Numbered from the stretch's first letter, positions 27,008 to 36,802 are shown. The stretch: 61,885 bases of DNA from Candidatus Rokuibacteriota bacterium (GCA_016184365.1 JACPCW010000094.1:1-61885), one strand, 5' to 3'. Numbers and translations are program-made. The notes: generated from the letters alone by a model not told the origin.

Positions 27008-27723
27008 GCGGCCGGGGAGGCCGCGACGAGTCTCCCGTCGCGCAGCGCGACGACGCGATCGGCCGCGTCCGCCGCCTCGCTGCTGTGCGTCGCCATCACG
27101 ATCGTCGCGCCGTCTTCCGCACCGAGCCGGCGAAGCAGCCCGAGCACCTCCCGCGCGGCCGCGGCATCGAGGTTCCCGGTCGGCTCGTCGGCGAGCACGA
27201 TCGCGGGCCGATGGGCGAGGGCGCGCGCGATCGCGACGCGCTGCTGCTCACCGCCCGACAGGCGCTCCGGGACACTCTGTCCGCGATCGCCGAGGCCGAC
27301 GGCGTCCAGCAGAGCCTGCGCCCGTCGCCGCGCCAGGGCGCGCGCGACGCCGTTCAGCTCCAGCGGCAACAGGAGGTTTTCCTCGACCGTGAGCGTCGGG
27401 ATGAGGTTGAAGAACTGGAAGACGAAGCCGACCGAGCGGCGGCGATAGAGCGCGCGCTCGTGCTCGGAGCGGCGCACGATGGACTGTCCGGCGACGCGGA
27501 CGTCGCCGCTCGATGGCAGATCGACGGCGCCGATCAGATTCAGCAGCGTGGATTTGCCGGAGCCGCTCCGGCCGACGACGGCGACGAACTCGGTGCGGTC
27601 GATCACGAGATCGACGCCGTCCAGGACGACGCGCTCGCGATCGCCCTCGCGATACCGCTTCGTCGCGGCGCCGAGCTCGATGAGGTGGGCGTTGGTGGTG
27701 GAGGCGGTGGGAATCGAACCCAC
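27004..27723 (-). CDS. LolD-like ABC transporter ATP-binding protein
   Basis: About 235 residues: Walker A GRSGSGKST, Q-loop VFQFFNLIPTLTVEENL, signature LSGGEQQRVAIARAL, Walker B VLADEPTGNLD, and VMATHSSEAADAADRV. This MacB/LolD-type ATPase partners the FtsX permease. Start problem: the only canonical start codon upstream of the conserved IELGAATKRY is GTG 27723, which lies inside the 3' tRNA-like end of ssrA (27696-28052) and would add residues encoded by the T-arm. The true start may be non-canonical just after 27695. Confidence 0.88.
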   Translation of the reverse strand: MGSIPTASTTNAHLIELGAATKRYREGDRERVVLDGVDLVIDRTEFVAVVGRSGSGKSTLLNLIGAVDLPSSGDVRVAGQSIVRRSEHERALYRRRSVGFVFQFFNLIPTLTVEENLLLPLELNGVARALARRRAQALLDAVGLGDRGQSVPERLSGGEQQRVAIARALAHRPAIVLADEPTGNLDAAAAREVLGLLRRLGAEDGATIVMATHSSEAADAADRVVALRDGRLVAASPAA

Positions 27724-28052
27724 GTCCGGAAACCCTCAGCCGCAGGCGTCTACGTCGATAGCCGGTTGATTTTACTGCTCTCTCGTCCCGTGGCCGTCCA
27801 TCCGGCAGGAGGACCTCGGGACCAGCCTCATGGTTCTCGCCCCTCCCCTGAGGCCAGGTTCGGAGCCAGCCCCCGGAATATGACGCCCGTTCCCGGACCC
27901 CGTGGGCCCGATCCGGCGGACGCTGGCGGGTGTTAAGCCGCCAGAGCTAGCTGGTTATCGGCAGCTATACCGTTCTCTCTATTTAACGAGGGGAGAGAAA
28001 CCTCGAGACGCAGCCTGGACCTCGCTGATCCCCGTCGAAACCTGTCGCCCCC
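27696..28052 (-). ncRNA. ssrA: Transfer-messenger RNA (tmRNA)
   Basis: 357 nt, one-piece form. The 5' end GGGGGCG pairs with CGCCTCC before the encoded ACCA; the T-arm GTGGGTTCGATTCCCAC and the 5' CGACAGGTTTCGACGGGG block are typical. The tag reading frame at 27933-27962 follows a TATAGCT resume context and encodes ADNQLALAA then TAA (resume codon GCC, 27960-27962). It rescues stalled ribosomes together with SmpB, encoded only 5 bases upstream on the same strand, so co-transcription and processing are likely. Confidence 0.95.
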
Positions 28053-28057
28053 CCTGT

Positions 28058-28540
28058 CTACCAACGCTTCAGCGCCGCGCGCCCGACCTTGTCCATCTCG
28101 CGGCGTACTTCGCGCTCGCGAATGGCGGACCGCTTGTCGTGTAGCTTTTTCCCTCGGGCCAGACCGATCTCGACCTTCACGCGGCCACCCTTGAAGTATA
28201 GACGGAGTGGCACCATCGTCAACCCGCGCTCGGCGATCTTTCCGGTCAGCCGCGAGATTTCACGACGATGGAGCAGCAGCTTGCGATCGCGCTCGGGGTC
28301 GTGGTTCGCGTCCGTCCCGTGCGAGTACGGGCTGATGTGGCAGGCGACGAGCCACGCCTCGCTGTTCCGGACGGTCGCGTACGAGTCCTTGAACGTGACC
28401 TGGCCGTCGCGGAGCGACTTCACTTCCGTGCCGCGCAGCGCGACCCCCGCTTCGACCGTTTCGAGGATCTCGTACTCGTGCCGCGCGCGACGGTTCGTCG
28501 CGATCGGCCGATCGCGCGCGCCGTCGTCTTGACTCGGCAT
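28058..28540 (-). CDS. smpB: SsrA-binding protein SmpB
   Basis: 160 residues, the usual length. Motifs: NRRARHEYEILETVEAGVAL, GTEVKSLRDGQ, LVACHISPYSHG, RKLLLHRREISRLTG and the basic tail KKLHDKR-AIREREVRREM that enters the mRNA channel. It delivers tmRNA to stalled ribosomes. The stop TAG lies directly before the mature 5' end of ssrA. Confidence 0.97.
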   Translation of the reverse strand: MPSQDDGARDRPIATNRRARHEYEILETVEAGVALRGTEVKSLRDGQVTFKDSYATVRNSEAWLVACHISPYSHGTDANHDPERDRKLLLHRREISRLTGKIAERGLTMVPLRLYFKGGRVKVEIGLARGKKLHDKRSAIREREVRREMDKVGRAALKRW

Positions 28541-28572
28541 GGTCGGACGGTATCATGACTCTCTGCCCGCGT

Positions 28573-28659
28573 GCCGAAGTGGCGGAATTGGCAGACGCGC
28601 ATGATTCAGGGTCATGTGCCCGCAAGGGTGTGGGGGTTCGAGTCCCCCCTTCGGCACCA
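28573..28659 (+). tRNA. tRNA-Leu (anticodon CAG)
   Basis: 87 nt with the long class II variable arm (TGCCCGCAAGGGTG). Acceptor GCCGAAG pairs with CTTCGGC, the anticodon stem CATGA/TCATG encloses TTCAGGG (anticodon at 28607-28609), the T-arm is GGGGGTTCGAGTCCCCC, and CCA is encoded. It is transcribed divergently from smpB. Confidence 0.96.
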
Positions 28660-28682
28660 TCACCTGACCGGCTTCGCCCGCT

Positions 28683-29039
28683 CTAGAGGTCTTTGAACCG
28701 CTCGTTGAGCTGACGGATCCGTTCGCGTTCCTTCGTCTCGGCGTCTTCGCGAGCGGCGCGTTCGCGGCTGGCCGACTCGAACCGCATGGCCGCGCGCGCG
28801 TTCGTGGACGCCATCCACTTGTCGATCGACTGCACCCAGTGCTCGACGCGGGACTCGTCGCTCTTGAAGACGAGCACGTTGCGGTCGAACACGACGCGCT
28901 GCGGGGACGCGGTGACCGACCCCTCGCCCGACACCTTGAAGAGATCCAGCCACTCGGGCGTCGGGATCGCGTTCAGCTGCACCTCCCACTGCGTGCCATT
29001 CTTCGTCGCAGGCGGGCTGGTCCGATTGATCTCATCCAT
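28683..29039 (-). CDS. Hypothetical protein
   Basis: 118 residues from ATG 29039. I do not recognise the family. The N-terminal half (WEVQLNAIPTPEWLDLF, VTASPQRVVFDRNVLVFKS) looks like a compact alpha/beta domain, and the C-terminal half is a highly charged helix (ERAAREDAETKERERIRQL) likely to form a coiled coil. No signal peptide or membrane segment is visible. A small cytoplasmic protein is likely. Confidence 0.6.
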   Translation of the reverse strand: MDEINRTSPPATKNGTQWEVQLNAIPTPEWLDLFKVSGEGSVTASPQRVVFDRNVLVFKSDESRVEHWVQSIDKWMASTNARAAMRFESASRERAAREDAETKERERIRQLNERFKDL

Positions 29040-29082
29040 CGCCGCAGACTCCTCACGCGGGCGCGCCCGGACGCGCTCGCCG

Positions 29083-29110
29083 GATATATAAGTTATATAT
29101 GATATATCAT
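29083..29110. promoter_or_regulatory. AT-rich palindromic divergent promoter region
   Basis: The block GGATATATAAGTTATATATG followed by ATATATCAT is almost pure A/T in an otherwise extremely GC-rich genome. It lies between the divergent genes at 28683-29039 and 29130-29423 and contains the perfect palindrome TGATATATCA (29099-29108). It probably holds -10 elements for both directions. No clear -35 partner could be assigned. Confidence 0.4.
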
Positions 29111-29129
29111 GGTGGGCGAGGAGCATCCC

Positions 29130-29423
29130 ATGACGATCGTGACGGTGTTGACCGGTATCTTCATCGGACTGGCGGCGGGCTGGGCGGCGCGGCGGATGGT
29201 GAACGACGGGGGCTACGGGCTCGCCTCCGACCTGCTGATCGGCGTCGCGGGCAGCGGCGTCGGGAGCCTCGCGCTGTGGCTCTTCGGCGCGGCCTCCGAC
29301 ATGAGCGCGGTGCCTCTGGCCGTTGCGGCGGCGATCGGCGCCGGCACGGCGATCATGGCCCAGCGCCAGGTGTGGGCGGCGCCGATCGTCGTCCGGCGAA
29401 TCCGGCGCGCCACGCCGCGGTAG
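29130..29423 (+). CDS. Small GlsB/YeaQ/YmgE-like membrane protein
   Basis: 97 residues from ATG 29130, preceded by GAGGAG eight bases upstream. Three hydrophobic segments (TIVTVLTGIFIGLAAGWAA; LASDLLIGVAGSGVGSLAL; VPLAVAAAIGAGTAIMA) with the glycine-rich DLLIGVAGSGVGS pattern of transglycosylase-associated/YeaQ proteins. Members of this family are small stress-induced inner-membrane proteins of unknown mechanism. Confidence 0.7.
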   Translation: MTIVTVLTGIFIGLAAGWAARRMVNDGGYGLASDLLIGVAGSGVGSLALWLFGAASDMSAVPLAVAAAIGAGTAIMAQRQVWAAPIVVRRIRRATPR

Positions 29424-29435
29424 CCGTCGCGCCGG

Positions 29436-30836
<1,401 letters not shown>

Positions 30837-30863
30837 CCGGGGCGGCGAGCCGTCAAAGGAAAT

Positions 30864-30903
30864 CTATGGCGTCCGCGCCATAGCGCTGGCGGGGCCGCCA
30901 TAG
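30864..30903. promoter_or_regulatory. Tandem 20-bp palindromes, probable activator binding sites (UAS)
   Basis: Site 1 (30864-30883) is the perfect inverted repeat CTATGGCG-tccg-CGCCATAG. Site 2 (30884-30903) follows with no gap and has the same 20-bp geometry with one degenerate arm (CGCTGGCG) and a perfect CGCCATAG. Centre-to-centre spacing of 20 bp is about two helical turns, on one DNA face. They lie 28 bp after the NtrC-type regulator start and about 50 bp before the -24 element, where an upstream activating sequence is expected; autoregulation is possible. Confidence 0.7.
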
Positions 30904-30954
30904 ACGTCCCGCCGCCGTGCCGGCATAAGTCGCTGATTTTACGTGTGAACGGTG

Positions 30955-30969
30955 TGGCTTTGGGCTTGC
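30955..30969 (+). promoter_or_regulatory. Sigma-54 (-24/-12) promoter
   Basis: TGGC-TTTGGGC-TTGC has the exact TGGC-N7-TTGC spacing of sigma-54 promoters. With C30969 at -12, transcription would start at about 30981, three bases before ATG 30984 of the PilX-like gene. The divergent NtrC-type regulator and the palindromes at 30864-30903 supply the required enhancer logic. Confidence 0.7.
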
Positions 30970-30983
30970 TCCCCCGTCCGGCC

Positions 30984-32198
30984 ATGACAAGCCCGTGGCG
31001 CTCGCTCCTGGATCAGCGCGGCATCGCGCTCCCGACAGCCCTGGTCTGCATGATCCTGCTGATGGGCCTGACGGTGGCCTTCACGTCCCTGGCGACCACG
31101 GAGCCCGTGATCGCCCGGAACCATACGATGTCGGCCCAGGCGCGGGCGCTCGCGGAGTCCGGCGTCGAACGCGCGATCTGGGCGATGGCCAACGCGGCGC
31201 CGACGTTCGACGTGGCCACGGGCGTCGCCGGGTCTCCGTACAACGGAGCGTCGCAGCTCACCGTGCCGGGCGGCGGCGTGTTCACCGTGCGCATGGTCAA
31301 CGGCGCCGATCCGAACACCGAGAAGCTCGTCACGACCGTCGGCTGGGCGCAGGACAACGCCGGCCAGCTCAGCGCGCCGCGGCGGATCCAGGTGACGCTG
31401 ACGAAGCCGCCGCTCACGCTCATGACGCCGCCGTGCGCCCTGTGCGTGGCCGGGAACCTCGACATCGGCGGCAATTCGACGATCACATCCTGGACGGGCA
31501 GCAGCGGCGTCGCCCACTGCGCCTCGGCGCCGACCGGAGGCACGACGTCGACCGGCGACACGACGACAACCGGCAACGCCTACGCCGTCTACGGGCCGGG
31601 CGACGCCGCGGCGAACCAGGCCGAGGACATGCCGGAGGGCCCGACGAACACCGTGCCCACGCTCACGTCGACGGAGCTCGACACGCTTCGCGCCCTCGCC
31701 AAGTCGAGCGGGACGTACCGGCAACGGCAGGCGGGGGAGAGCATCAGCTACGACAACTCCCACCTCCTCCCTGCGGGGGGCGGCATCCTCTTCGTCGACA
31801 CGGTCACGGGTGAAGATCTCGATCCCGGCCCGCCGTATTCGAGCGGGACGGCGACGCCGTCGTCGGAGTGGGGCAGCGTCAGCATCAGCGGCAACCAGAC
31901 GTGGAGCGGATGGATCATCGCGATGGGCGACGTCGACGTGAGCGGGACGGTGTCCTTGACGGGCGCGATCTACGCGCGGAACGACTTCTCGTTCAACGGC
32001 AACGGAACGATCACGGGCGCCGTCCTGGCCGAAAACACGATGAAGACCGTGCAGTCCTCCGTCGACTCGAGCACCAGCGGGAATTCGCGCATCGTGTACG
32101 ACTGCCCCTCGTTCCAGAGCGGTGGCGGCACGGTCTCCACGAAATGGACCGTGAAGCCCGGGACCTTCGTCGAGACGTCGGGACGCGCGTCCTACTAG
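30984..32198 (+). CDS. PilX-like type IV pilus-associated / secreted beta-rich protein
   Basis: 404 residues from ATG 30984. The N-terminus (QRGIALPTALVCMILLMGL, then TTEPVIARNHTMSAQARALAE) matches the PilX N-terminal membrane-helix domain of minor pilin-like proteins. The rest is a repetitive, threonine/serine/glycine-rich beta region (SGNQTWSGWIIAMGDVDVSG, GTVSLTGAIYARNDFSFNG) suggesting a beta-helix. Paired cysteines (PPCALC) follow the N-terminal module. It is alone here; no other pil genes are nearby. Sigma-54 control is suggested by the promoter at 30955-30969. Confidence 0.75.
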   Translation: MTSPWRSLLDQRGIALPTALVCMILLMGLTVAFTSLATTEPVIARNHTMSAQARALAESGVERAIWAMANAAPTFDVATGVAGSPYNGASQLTVPGGGVFTVRMVNGADPNTEKLVTTVGWAQDNAGQLSAPRRIQVTLTKPPLTLMTPPCALCVAGNLDIGGNSTITSWTGSSGVAHCASAPTGGTTSTGDTTTTGNAYAVYGPGDAAANQAEDMPEGPTNTVPTLTSTELDTLRALAKSSGTYRQRQAGESISYDNSHLLPAGGGILFVDTVTGEDLDPGPPYSSGTATPSSEWGSVSISGNQTWSGWIIAMGDVDVSGTVSLTGAIYARNDFSFNGNGTITGAVLAENTMKTVQSSVDSSTSGNSRIVYDCPSFQSGGGTVSTKWTVKPGTFVETSGRASY

Positions 32199-33199
32199 AA
32201 CGGCCGCGGGCGCGCGCTCGCGATTTCGGAGAGACCGACCGACCGCCCCGACCGTGCCCCGCGCGCCGCGGCCTCGACGATCTCGAGCGCGTGGAGCGCT
32301 TCGTCGGCCGGCACCGGGTTCGGCCCGCGGCCGGCGCACGCCTCGAGAAACGCGGTCAGCTCGACGCGCAGCGGTTCCTGACCTTCGACGGCGAGCTCCT
32401 CGGTCGTGGTGCTCGTGGCGTCCCACCCGCCGTTCCGCCGCACGTGCTCACCGGCGTGGAGGGTGACCGTGCCCCGGCCAAAATCCGCGACCAGGCTGCC
32501 GGCGTCGCCGACGATCATGCATTCGCGGTGCGTGCCCGGCACGAAGTAATTGGCCTCCACGATCGCGTCGATGTCGCCGTACTCGACGAGCGTGACCGAC
32601 ATGTCGTCGAGGCCGCGGCCCAGGTAATCCCGCTGGAGCGCCGACACGCGCGTCGCCGGGCGCGCGAAGAGATGCGCGAAGAGATCGAAATAGTGGATGG
32701 CATCGGTGTGCGTGACGCCGACGTCGGTGCGCGGTCGCTTGAAGCCGGAGAACCGTCCCGTCGCGAACCGCACGTGCCCGATACGTCCCGCCTGGAGCGC
32801 CGTGCGCAGCGTCGCCGTCACCGGATGGAACCGGAAAATGTGGCCGACCTGCAGCACGCGCCGGCGTTCGCGCGCGATCTCCCCGAGGCGGCGCGCATCG
32901 GCCACCGTGCCGGCGATCGGCTTTTCGACGAAGCAGCCACGGCCCGCCACGAGCGCGGCTTCCGCGATCGGCCGGTGCGTATCCGCCGGCGTCACCACGT
33001 CCACGGCGGCGACGTGCGGCAGCACCCTCGCGTAGTCGGCGACGACGCGCTCCGGCGGGATGCCCTGCCGGACGGCCCACGCGCGGCGGGCTTCGATGGG
33101 GTCGGCGACCCAGAGATCGGTCTCGAGCTCGCGAAGCACGCGCAGGTGCTTTTCGCCCCAGCGGCCGAGGCCGACGAGCAGGACGGTCGCGGCTGTCAC
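32195..33199 (-). CDS. Gfo/Idh/MocA-family NAD(P)-dependent sugar oxidoreductase
   Basis: 334 residues. N-terminal Rossmann fold (VLLVGLGRWGEKHLRVL, VVTPADTHRPIAEAALVAG) and the hallmark CFVEKPIA motif, then the C-terminal alpha/beta substrate domain (GFKRPRTDVGVTHTDAIHYF). Family members oxidise or epimerise nucleotide sugars or inositols. It overlaps the downstream glycosyltransferase by four bases, so a role in making a sugar for surface polysaccharide is likely but unproven. Its stop overlaps the end of the convergent PilX-like gene. Confidence 0.88.
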   Translation of the reverse strand: MTAATVLLVGLGRWGEKHLRVLRELETDLWVADPIEARRAWAVRQGIPPERVVADYARVLPHVAAVDVVTPADTHRPIAEAALVAGRGCFVEKPIAGTVADARRLGEIARERRRVLQVGHIFRFHPVTATLRTALQAGRIGHVRFATGRFSGFKRPRTDVGVTHTDAIHYFDLFAHLFARPATRVSALQRDYLGRGLDDMSVTLVEYGDIDAIVEANYFVPGTHRECMIVGDAGSLVADFGRGTVTLHAGEHVRRNGGWDATSTTTEELAVEGQEPLRVELTAFLEACAGRGPNPVPADEALHALEIVEAAARGARSGRSVGLSEIASARPRPF

Positions 33200-33993
33200 T
33201 CGCGGATCAGCTCACCGCCGAGATCCTCGGCGACCTCGTAGCGCAGCCTCCGCTCCTTCATCCACCGCACGACGAGCAGATCGATGAACGCGACGAACGC
33301 GCGATTCATCACGCCGTATTTCGAGTGCCCGAAGCGCCGCGGCCGATTCCGCACCGGCACCTCGATCACGCGATAGCCGCGCATGCGGAGGAGCGTCGGG
33401 ATGAAGCGGTGGAAGCCGCGATAGAGCACGAGCCCGCGCAGGCAGTCCCGCCGGAACGCTCGAAACGTGCAGCCGCTGTCCTGGATCGATTCCTCGGAGA
33501 CCGCGTTCCGCACGCGATTCGCGATCCGGGACGACGCCCGCCGCATCCAGGTGTCGCCCGCGCCGCGATCGACGCGCCAGCCGGTCACGCAGTCCCAGCC
33601 GTCGAGATGCGACAGCAGCGCGGGAATGTCGGCCGGATCGTTCTGCAGATCCGCGTCCATCGTGACGACCCAGCGGCCACGCGCGGCGCGAAGACCGGCG
33701 TCGGTCGCGGCGGTCTCCCCGGCATTGGCCTTCAGGCGTACGAGCCGGACGCGCGGGTCGGCGTCGCGGAAGCTGCGAACGACGTCGGCGCTCCGATCAC
33801 GACTGCCGTCGTCGACGAACACGACCTCGAACGGAATGGCCCGCGCCTCGAGGATCGCGCGGAGCTCCGGCCACAAGATGGCGAGGTTCTCCTCCTCGTT
33901 GTAGACCGGAATGACGACGGACAGGTGCGGCGTCAGAGCCGGAACCGCCGCCGATACACGTCCTCGCGGGTCTTCTGGTACAGCACTTCCCAC
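33196..33993 (-). CDS. GT2-family glycosyltransferase (DPM1/ArnC-like)
   Basis: About 246-265 residues. GT-A motifs: LSVVIPVYNEEENL, FVDDGSRDRS, KANAGETAATDAGL, MDADLQNDP, and the C-terminal RFGHSKYGVMNRAF. This matches polyprenyl-phosphate sugar transferases that load a sugar onto a lipid carrier at the membrane. The GTG at 33993 overlaps the upstream DUF507 gene by 61 bases; the homologous N-terminus begins only at a CTG (33934-33936) overlapping the DUF507 stop as CTGA, which may be the true start. It is coupled to the oxidoreductase by a four-base overlap. Confidence 0.88.
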   Translation of the reverse strand: MGSAVPEDPRGRVSAAVPALTPHLSVVIPVYNEEENLAILWPELRAILEARAIPFEVVFVDDGSRDRSADVVRSFRDADPRVRLVRLKANAGETAATDAGLRAARGRWVVTMDADLQNDPADIPALLSHLDGWDCVTGWRVDRGAGDTWMRRASSRIANRVRNAVSEESIQDSGCTFRAFRRDCLRGLVLYRGFHRFIPTLLRMRGYRVIEVPVRNRPRRFGHSKYGVMNRAFVAFIDLLVVRWMKERRLRYEVAEDLGGELIRE

Positions 33994-34208
33994 TCGTGAC
34001 TGCCCTCCGGCGCAGGACGCGCGTACGACGCGAGGATCTTGCGGACCTCGCCATCGATCGACTCCTCGAGCTTGGCCTCTTCCGAGAGTACGCGGACGAT
34101 CTCGGTGCGGATGTCTTCCGGCGCTTTCACGACGACGCCGGCGTTGGTGTGCAGCTGCTGAATGATCTGGTCGGCGAGATGGAAGATGCGCTCGCGGCTC
34201 ATGCGCAT
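33933..34208 (-). CDS. DUF507 family protein (second of a pair)
   Basis: 91 residues from ATG 34208 (an alternative ATG lies at 34202). It matches DUF507: SRERIFHLADQIIQQLHTN, EIVRVLSEEAKLEESIDGEV, RKILASYARPAPEGSHEWEV. All-helical and charged, with no membrane segment; the function is unknown in the family. It overlaps its DUF507 paralogue by one base (TGATG), and its stop overlaps a possible CTG start of the glycosyltransferase. Confidence 0.8.
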   Translation of the reverse strand: MRMSRERIFHLADQIIQQLHTNAGVVVKAPEDIRTEIVRVLSEEAKLEESIDGEVRKILASYARPAPEGSHEWEVLYQKTREDVYRRRFRL

Positions 34209-34486
34209 CAGAGAACGAAGCCCCGTTCGCGTGCGAGCTTTTCCTTCACCTTGCCGAGGAGCTGCCGGTAATCGGCGGCGGAGTCGCGAATCATCTTGGC
34301 GTGATCGAGCAGCAGCTGGCGGGCATCGGCCTCGAGACGCTCTTCCGCGACGAGGTTGTCGAGCACGACGTGACGGATCGCGGCGACGACGGCCGCCTCG
34401 TCGCGCAGCTCGACGACTTTTCGCGCGGCCAGACGCTTCACCACCTGCGCCGCCATTCGCTCTGCGATCTGATCGCGTCTGGACAT
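34208..34486 (-). CDS. DUF507 family protein (first of a pair)
   Basis: 92 residues from ATG 34486: RRDQIAERMAAQVVKRLAAR, VVLDNLVAEERLEADARQLL, YRQLLGKVKEKLARERGFVL. It has the same helical DUF507 layout as the following gene, with low direct identity, so the pair is old. Tandem DUF507 genes occur in several deep-branching bacteria. The function is unknown. Confidence 0.8.
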   Translation of the reverse strand: MSRRDQIAERMAAQVVKRLAARKVVELRDEAAVVAAIRHVVLDNLVAEERLEADARQLLLDHAKMIRDSAADYRQLLGKVKEKLARERGFVL

Positions 34487-34520
34487 ACTCGGCCAGCATA
34501 CGCGGCGGCGGCGAGAAGTG

Positions 34521-36020
34521 TCAATGAACGCGCGGCATCGTGAAGCGCACGCGCGTGCCGATTTCGAGCGCGCTCTCGACGCGGACGCGGCCGCCGTGCG
34601 CTTCGACGAGCGCGCGGACGATCGCGAGACCGAGTCCCGTGCCTCGCACGCCGCTCGTGCCGTCGCCGACGCGGAAATAGGGCTCGAAGAGTCGCGGCAG
34701 CGCATCGGCGGGAATGCCGGGCCCGCGATCTTCCACGATGAACTCGACGTCGCCGGCGACGTCGTGCGCCGCGATCGTGATCGGCGCCGCCGGCGCGTAC
34801 TTGATCGCGTTGCCGACGAGGTTTCGGAGGATGCGGTCGAGCGCGTCCGGGTCCGCATGCACCGCCGGCAACTCCGGCGGCGCCTCGACCACGAGACGCA
34901 CGCGATCGCGCTGGCGTTCGAAGAACGCGGCGACGGCGAGCATCGCGGCGCGCGCATCGACGGCGGCCCGCCGCAGCGGCGGCGGCCGTCCCTGCTCGAG
35001 GCGCGACAGGTCGAGCAGATCGTCGACGATCCGGACCAGGCGCTCGGTTTCCTCCTGCATCACGCGTGCGAAGCGCCGGACTTCGGCGTCCGAGAACGTG
35101 CGGGTCGACAAGAGCTCGCTGAAGCCGCGGAGCGCGGTCAGCGGCGTCCGCAGCTCGTGGGACGCCACGGCGACGAACGCCGACTTCGCGCGGTCGAGCG
35201 CCTGCAGCTCGCGGGTGGCCGTCGCGACTTTCTCGGCGAGCTCGGCCGCAAAGCGTCGCTGCGCGGCGCCGAGCCGCGCGTTCTCGAGCGCGACGCCGAG
35301 GTGCACGCCGAGCGCCGTGATCGTCGCCTGCTCGGCGCGTGACCATTCGCCGGCGCGTCGACACACGACGACGCCGAGCGCGCGCCCCCCGACGAGGATC
35401 GGCGCCACGACGGCGCGCTCGGGTCGCACGCCGGCGCCGACGTCGGGCAGCCATCGCGCGCGCCCGTCGGCGACGACGGCGTCGATCACGCCGGGCGGCA
35501 CACCCGGACGGCCGGCGGTCACCGCGCCGTCGCCGTCGCCGACGAGCACGGCGACGTCGGCGTCGAGCGCGGTCTGGATCGCCGTGCGCGCGCGCTCGAC
35601 CGCGTCGGCGAGACCGACGTCGCCGGTCAGCGCGCGCTGCAGGAGCACGAGGAGATCGGCGCGCCGCTGTTCACGCGTCGCCCACGCCGCCAGAGCGCCG
35701 GTCGACGAGCCGACGATCATCAGCACGGCGAAGGTCGCCAGCGCCTCGATGGTGCTGCGCGAAAGACCGTCGCGCTCGACGGCCGGCAACACGAAGGGCG
35801 CGTGGAACAGGACGGCCGCGACGGCCGAGCCGAGACCCGCCGCGACACCGCCGAACGCGCCGGCGAGCACGACGACGGGAAGATACGCGTGGCGAAGCGC
35901 GGCGTCCGGTCGCGGATCGACGAGCGCCAGCGCCAGCGGCACCACCGCGAGCGCGGCGCCGAGCGCGCTCAGCACCACTCGGATCGGCCGCGTGTTGGGC
36001 GCGGCGACCTCCGGGGTCAT
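34521..36020 (-). CDS. Membrane sensor histidine kinase with GAF-like domain
   Basis: 499 residues from ATG 36020. Four membrane helices (about 15-110, VVLSALGAALAVVPLALAL onward) are followed by a GAF-like sensor (about 130-270, with VAPILVGGRALGVVV), HisKA with SHELRTPLTALRGFSELL (His near 287), and HATPase with N-box LRNLVGNAIKYAP, G1 DRGPGIP and G2 GTGLGLAIV. Complete and apparently active. The partner regulator is probably encoded at 37507-37896 in the same operon. It overlaps the CPBP gene by four bases. Confidence 0.92.
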   Translation of the reverse strand: MTPEVAAPNTRPIRVVLSALGAALAVVPLALALVDPRPDAALRHAYLPVVVLAGAFGGVAAGLGSAVAAVLFHAPFVLPAVERDGLSRSTIEALATFAVLMIVGSSTGALAAWATREQRRADLLVLLQRALTGDVGLADAVERARTAIQTALDADVAVLVGDGDGAVTAGRPGVPPGVIDAVVADGRARWLPDVGAGVRPERAVVAPILVGGRALGVVVCRRAGEWSRAEQATITALGVHLGVALENARLGAAQRRFAAELAEKVATATRELQALDRAKSAFVAVASHELRTPLTALRGFSELLSTRTFSDAEVRRFARVMQEETERLVRIVDDLLDLSRLEQGRPPPLRRAAVDARAAMLAVAAFFERQRDRVRLVVEAPPELPAVHADPDALDRILRNLVGNAIKYAPAAPITIAAHDVAGDVEFIVEDRGPGIPADALPRLFEPYFRVGDGTSGVRGTGLGLAIVRALVEAHGGRVRVESALEIGTRVRFTMPRVH

Positions 36021-36802
36021 CTCGCGAGCGCGCGATACGCGGCGAAAAAGCCGAGCCCGGCCACCATTCCGGGAACCGGCGTGCCGAACCGCCAGAACAA
36101 CCATCCCGACGCCGCGGCCAGCAGCGAGATGTAGAAGGTCATGCCGAGCACCGCGTCCGCGCTTCGCGGCAGCAGCGGGTCGACGAGGTAACGAACGAGC
36201 GTCGCGCCGACGGCGAGCAGCAGCGCGCGTCCGAGCGGCCACCGGCGCTGCGCGCGGTTGAACAGCGCGCCCCGGAAGAAGAGCTCGGTGGCGAGCACCT
36301 GCGCGCCGACGTCGTAGAGGATCGCGCCGACATATCGCTGCGGCTCGACGCCGACGCGATAGCCGAGCGTGAGCGTCGCCGAGACGAGCAAATGTCCGCC
36401 GAGGCCCAGCCCGACCAGCGCGCCGATCAGGAGCGCGCCGGGCGGTGATGGCACGTCGAGGCCGAGCGCGCCGAGGCGCCCCGACCGCGCGAGTCGGTGG
36501 ATCCACAGCGGCAGCGCGAGGTACGCGAGCGCGCCGGCCGGATGCGCGTGGGCGGCCACCGCTCCGAGCGCCACGAGGACGATCGTCGCGGCACACGTCG
36601 TGACCGGGAGTCCGGCCCACGCCAGCGCCGTCGTCATCAGCGCGCCATGTCCGGCGACGATGGCCGTGACGCCGAGAACGAACGGCGGCAGCGCGCCGGC
36701 GCCCGCGAAGGCCGCCGCCGCGGCGAGCGCCAGCGCGAGCGCGACGAGCAGTCGGGTCGGCGTTCCGGCAAGAAGCGGCCGGGGATGATCCGCGATGAGC
36801 AC
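36017..36802 (-). CDS. CPBP-family membrane protein (CAAX protease-like, variant motif)
   Basis: 261 residues with about seven membrane helices. The CPBP/ABI motif region reads VLATELFFRGALFNRAQRRW; family members usually have EExxFRG, so the first catalytic Glu is replaced by Thr here (TELFFRG). YISLLAAASGWLFWRFG follows at the second motif position, without the usual histidine. It may be an inactive or altered protease. It lies between the HD-GYP and kinase genes, hinting at a membrane role in the signalling operon. Confidence 0.7.
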   Translation of the reverse strand: MLIADHPRPLLAGTPTRLLVALALALAAAAAFAGAGALPPFVLGVTAIVAGHGALMTTALAWAGLPVTTCAATIVLVALGAVAAHAHPAGALAYLALPLWIHRLARSGRLGALGLDVPSPPGALLIGALVGLGLGGHLLVSATLTLGYRVGVEPQRYVGAILYDVGAQVLATELFFRGALFNRAQRRWPLGRALLLAVGATLVRYLVDPLLPRSADAVLGMTFYISLLAAASGWLFWRFGTPVPGMVAGLGFFAAYRALAR

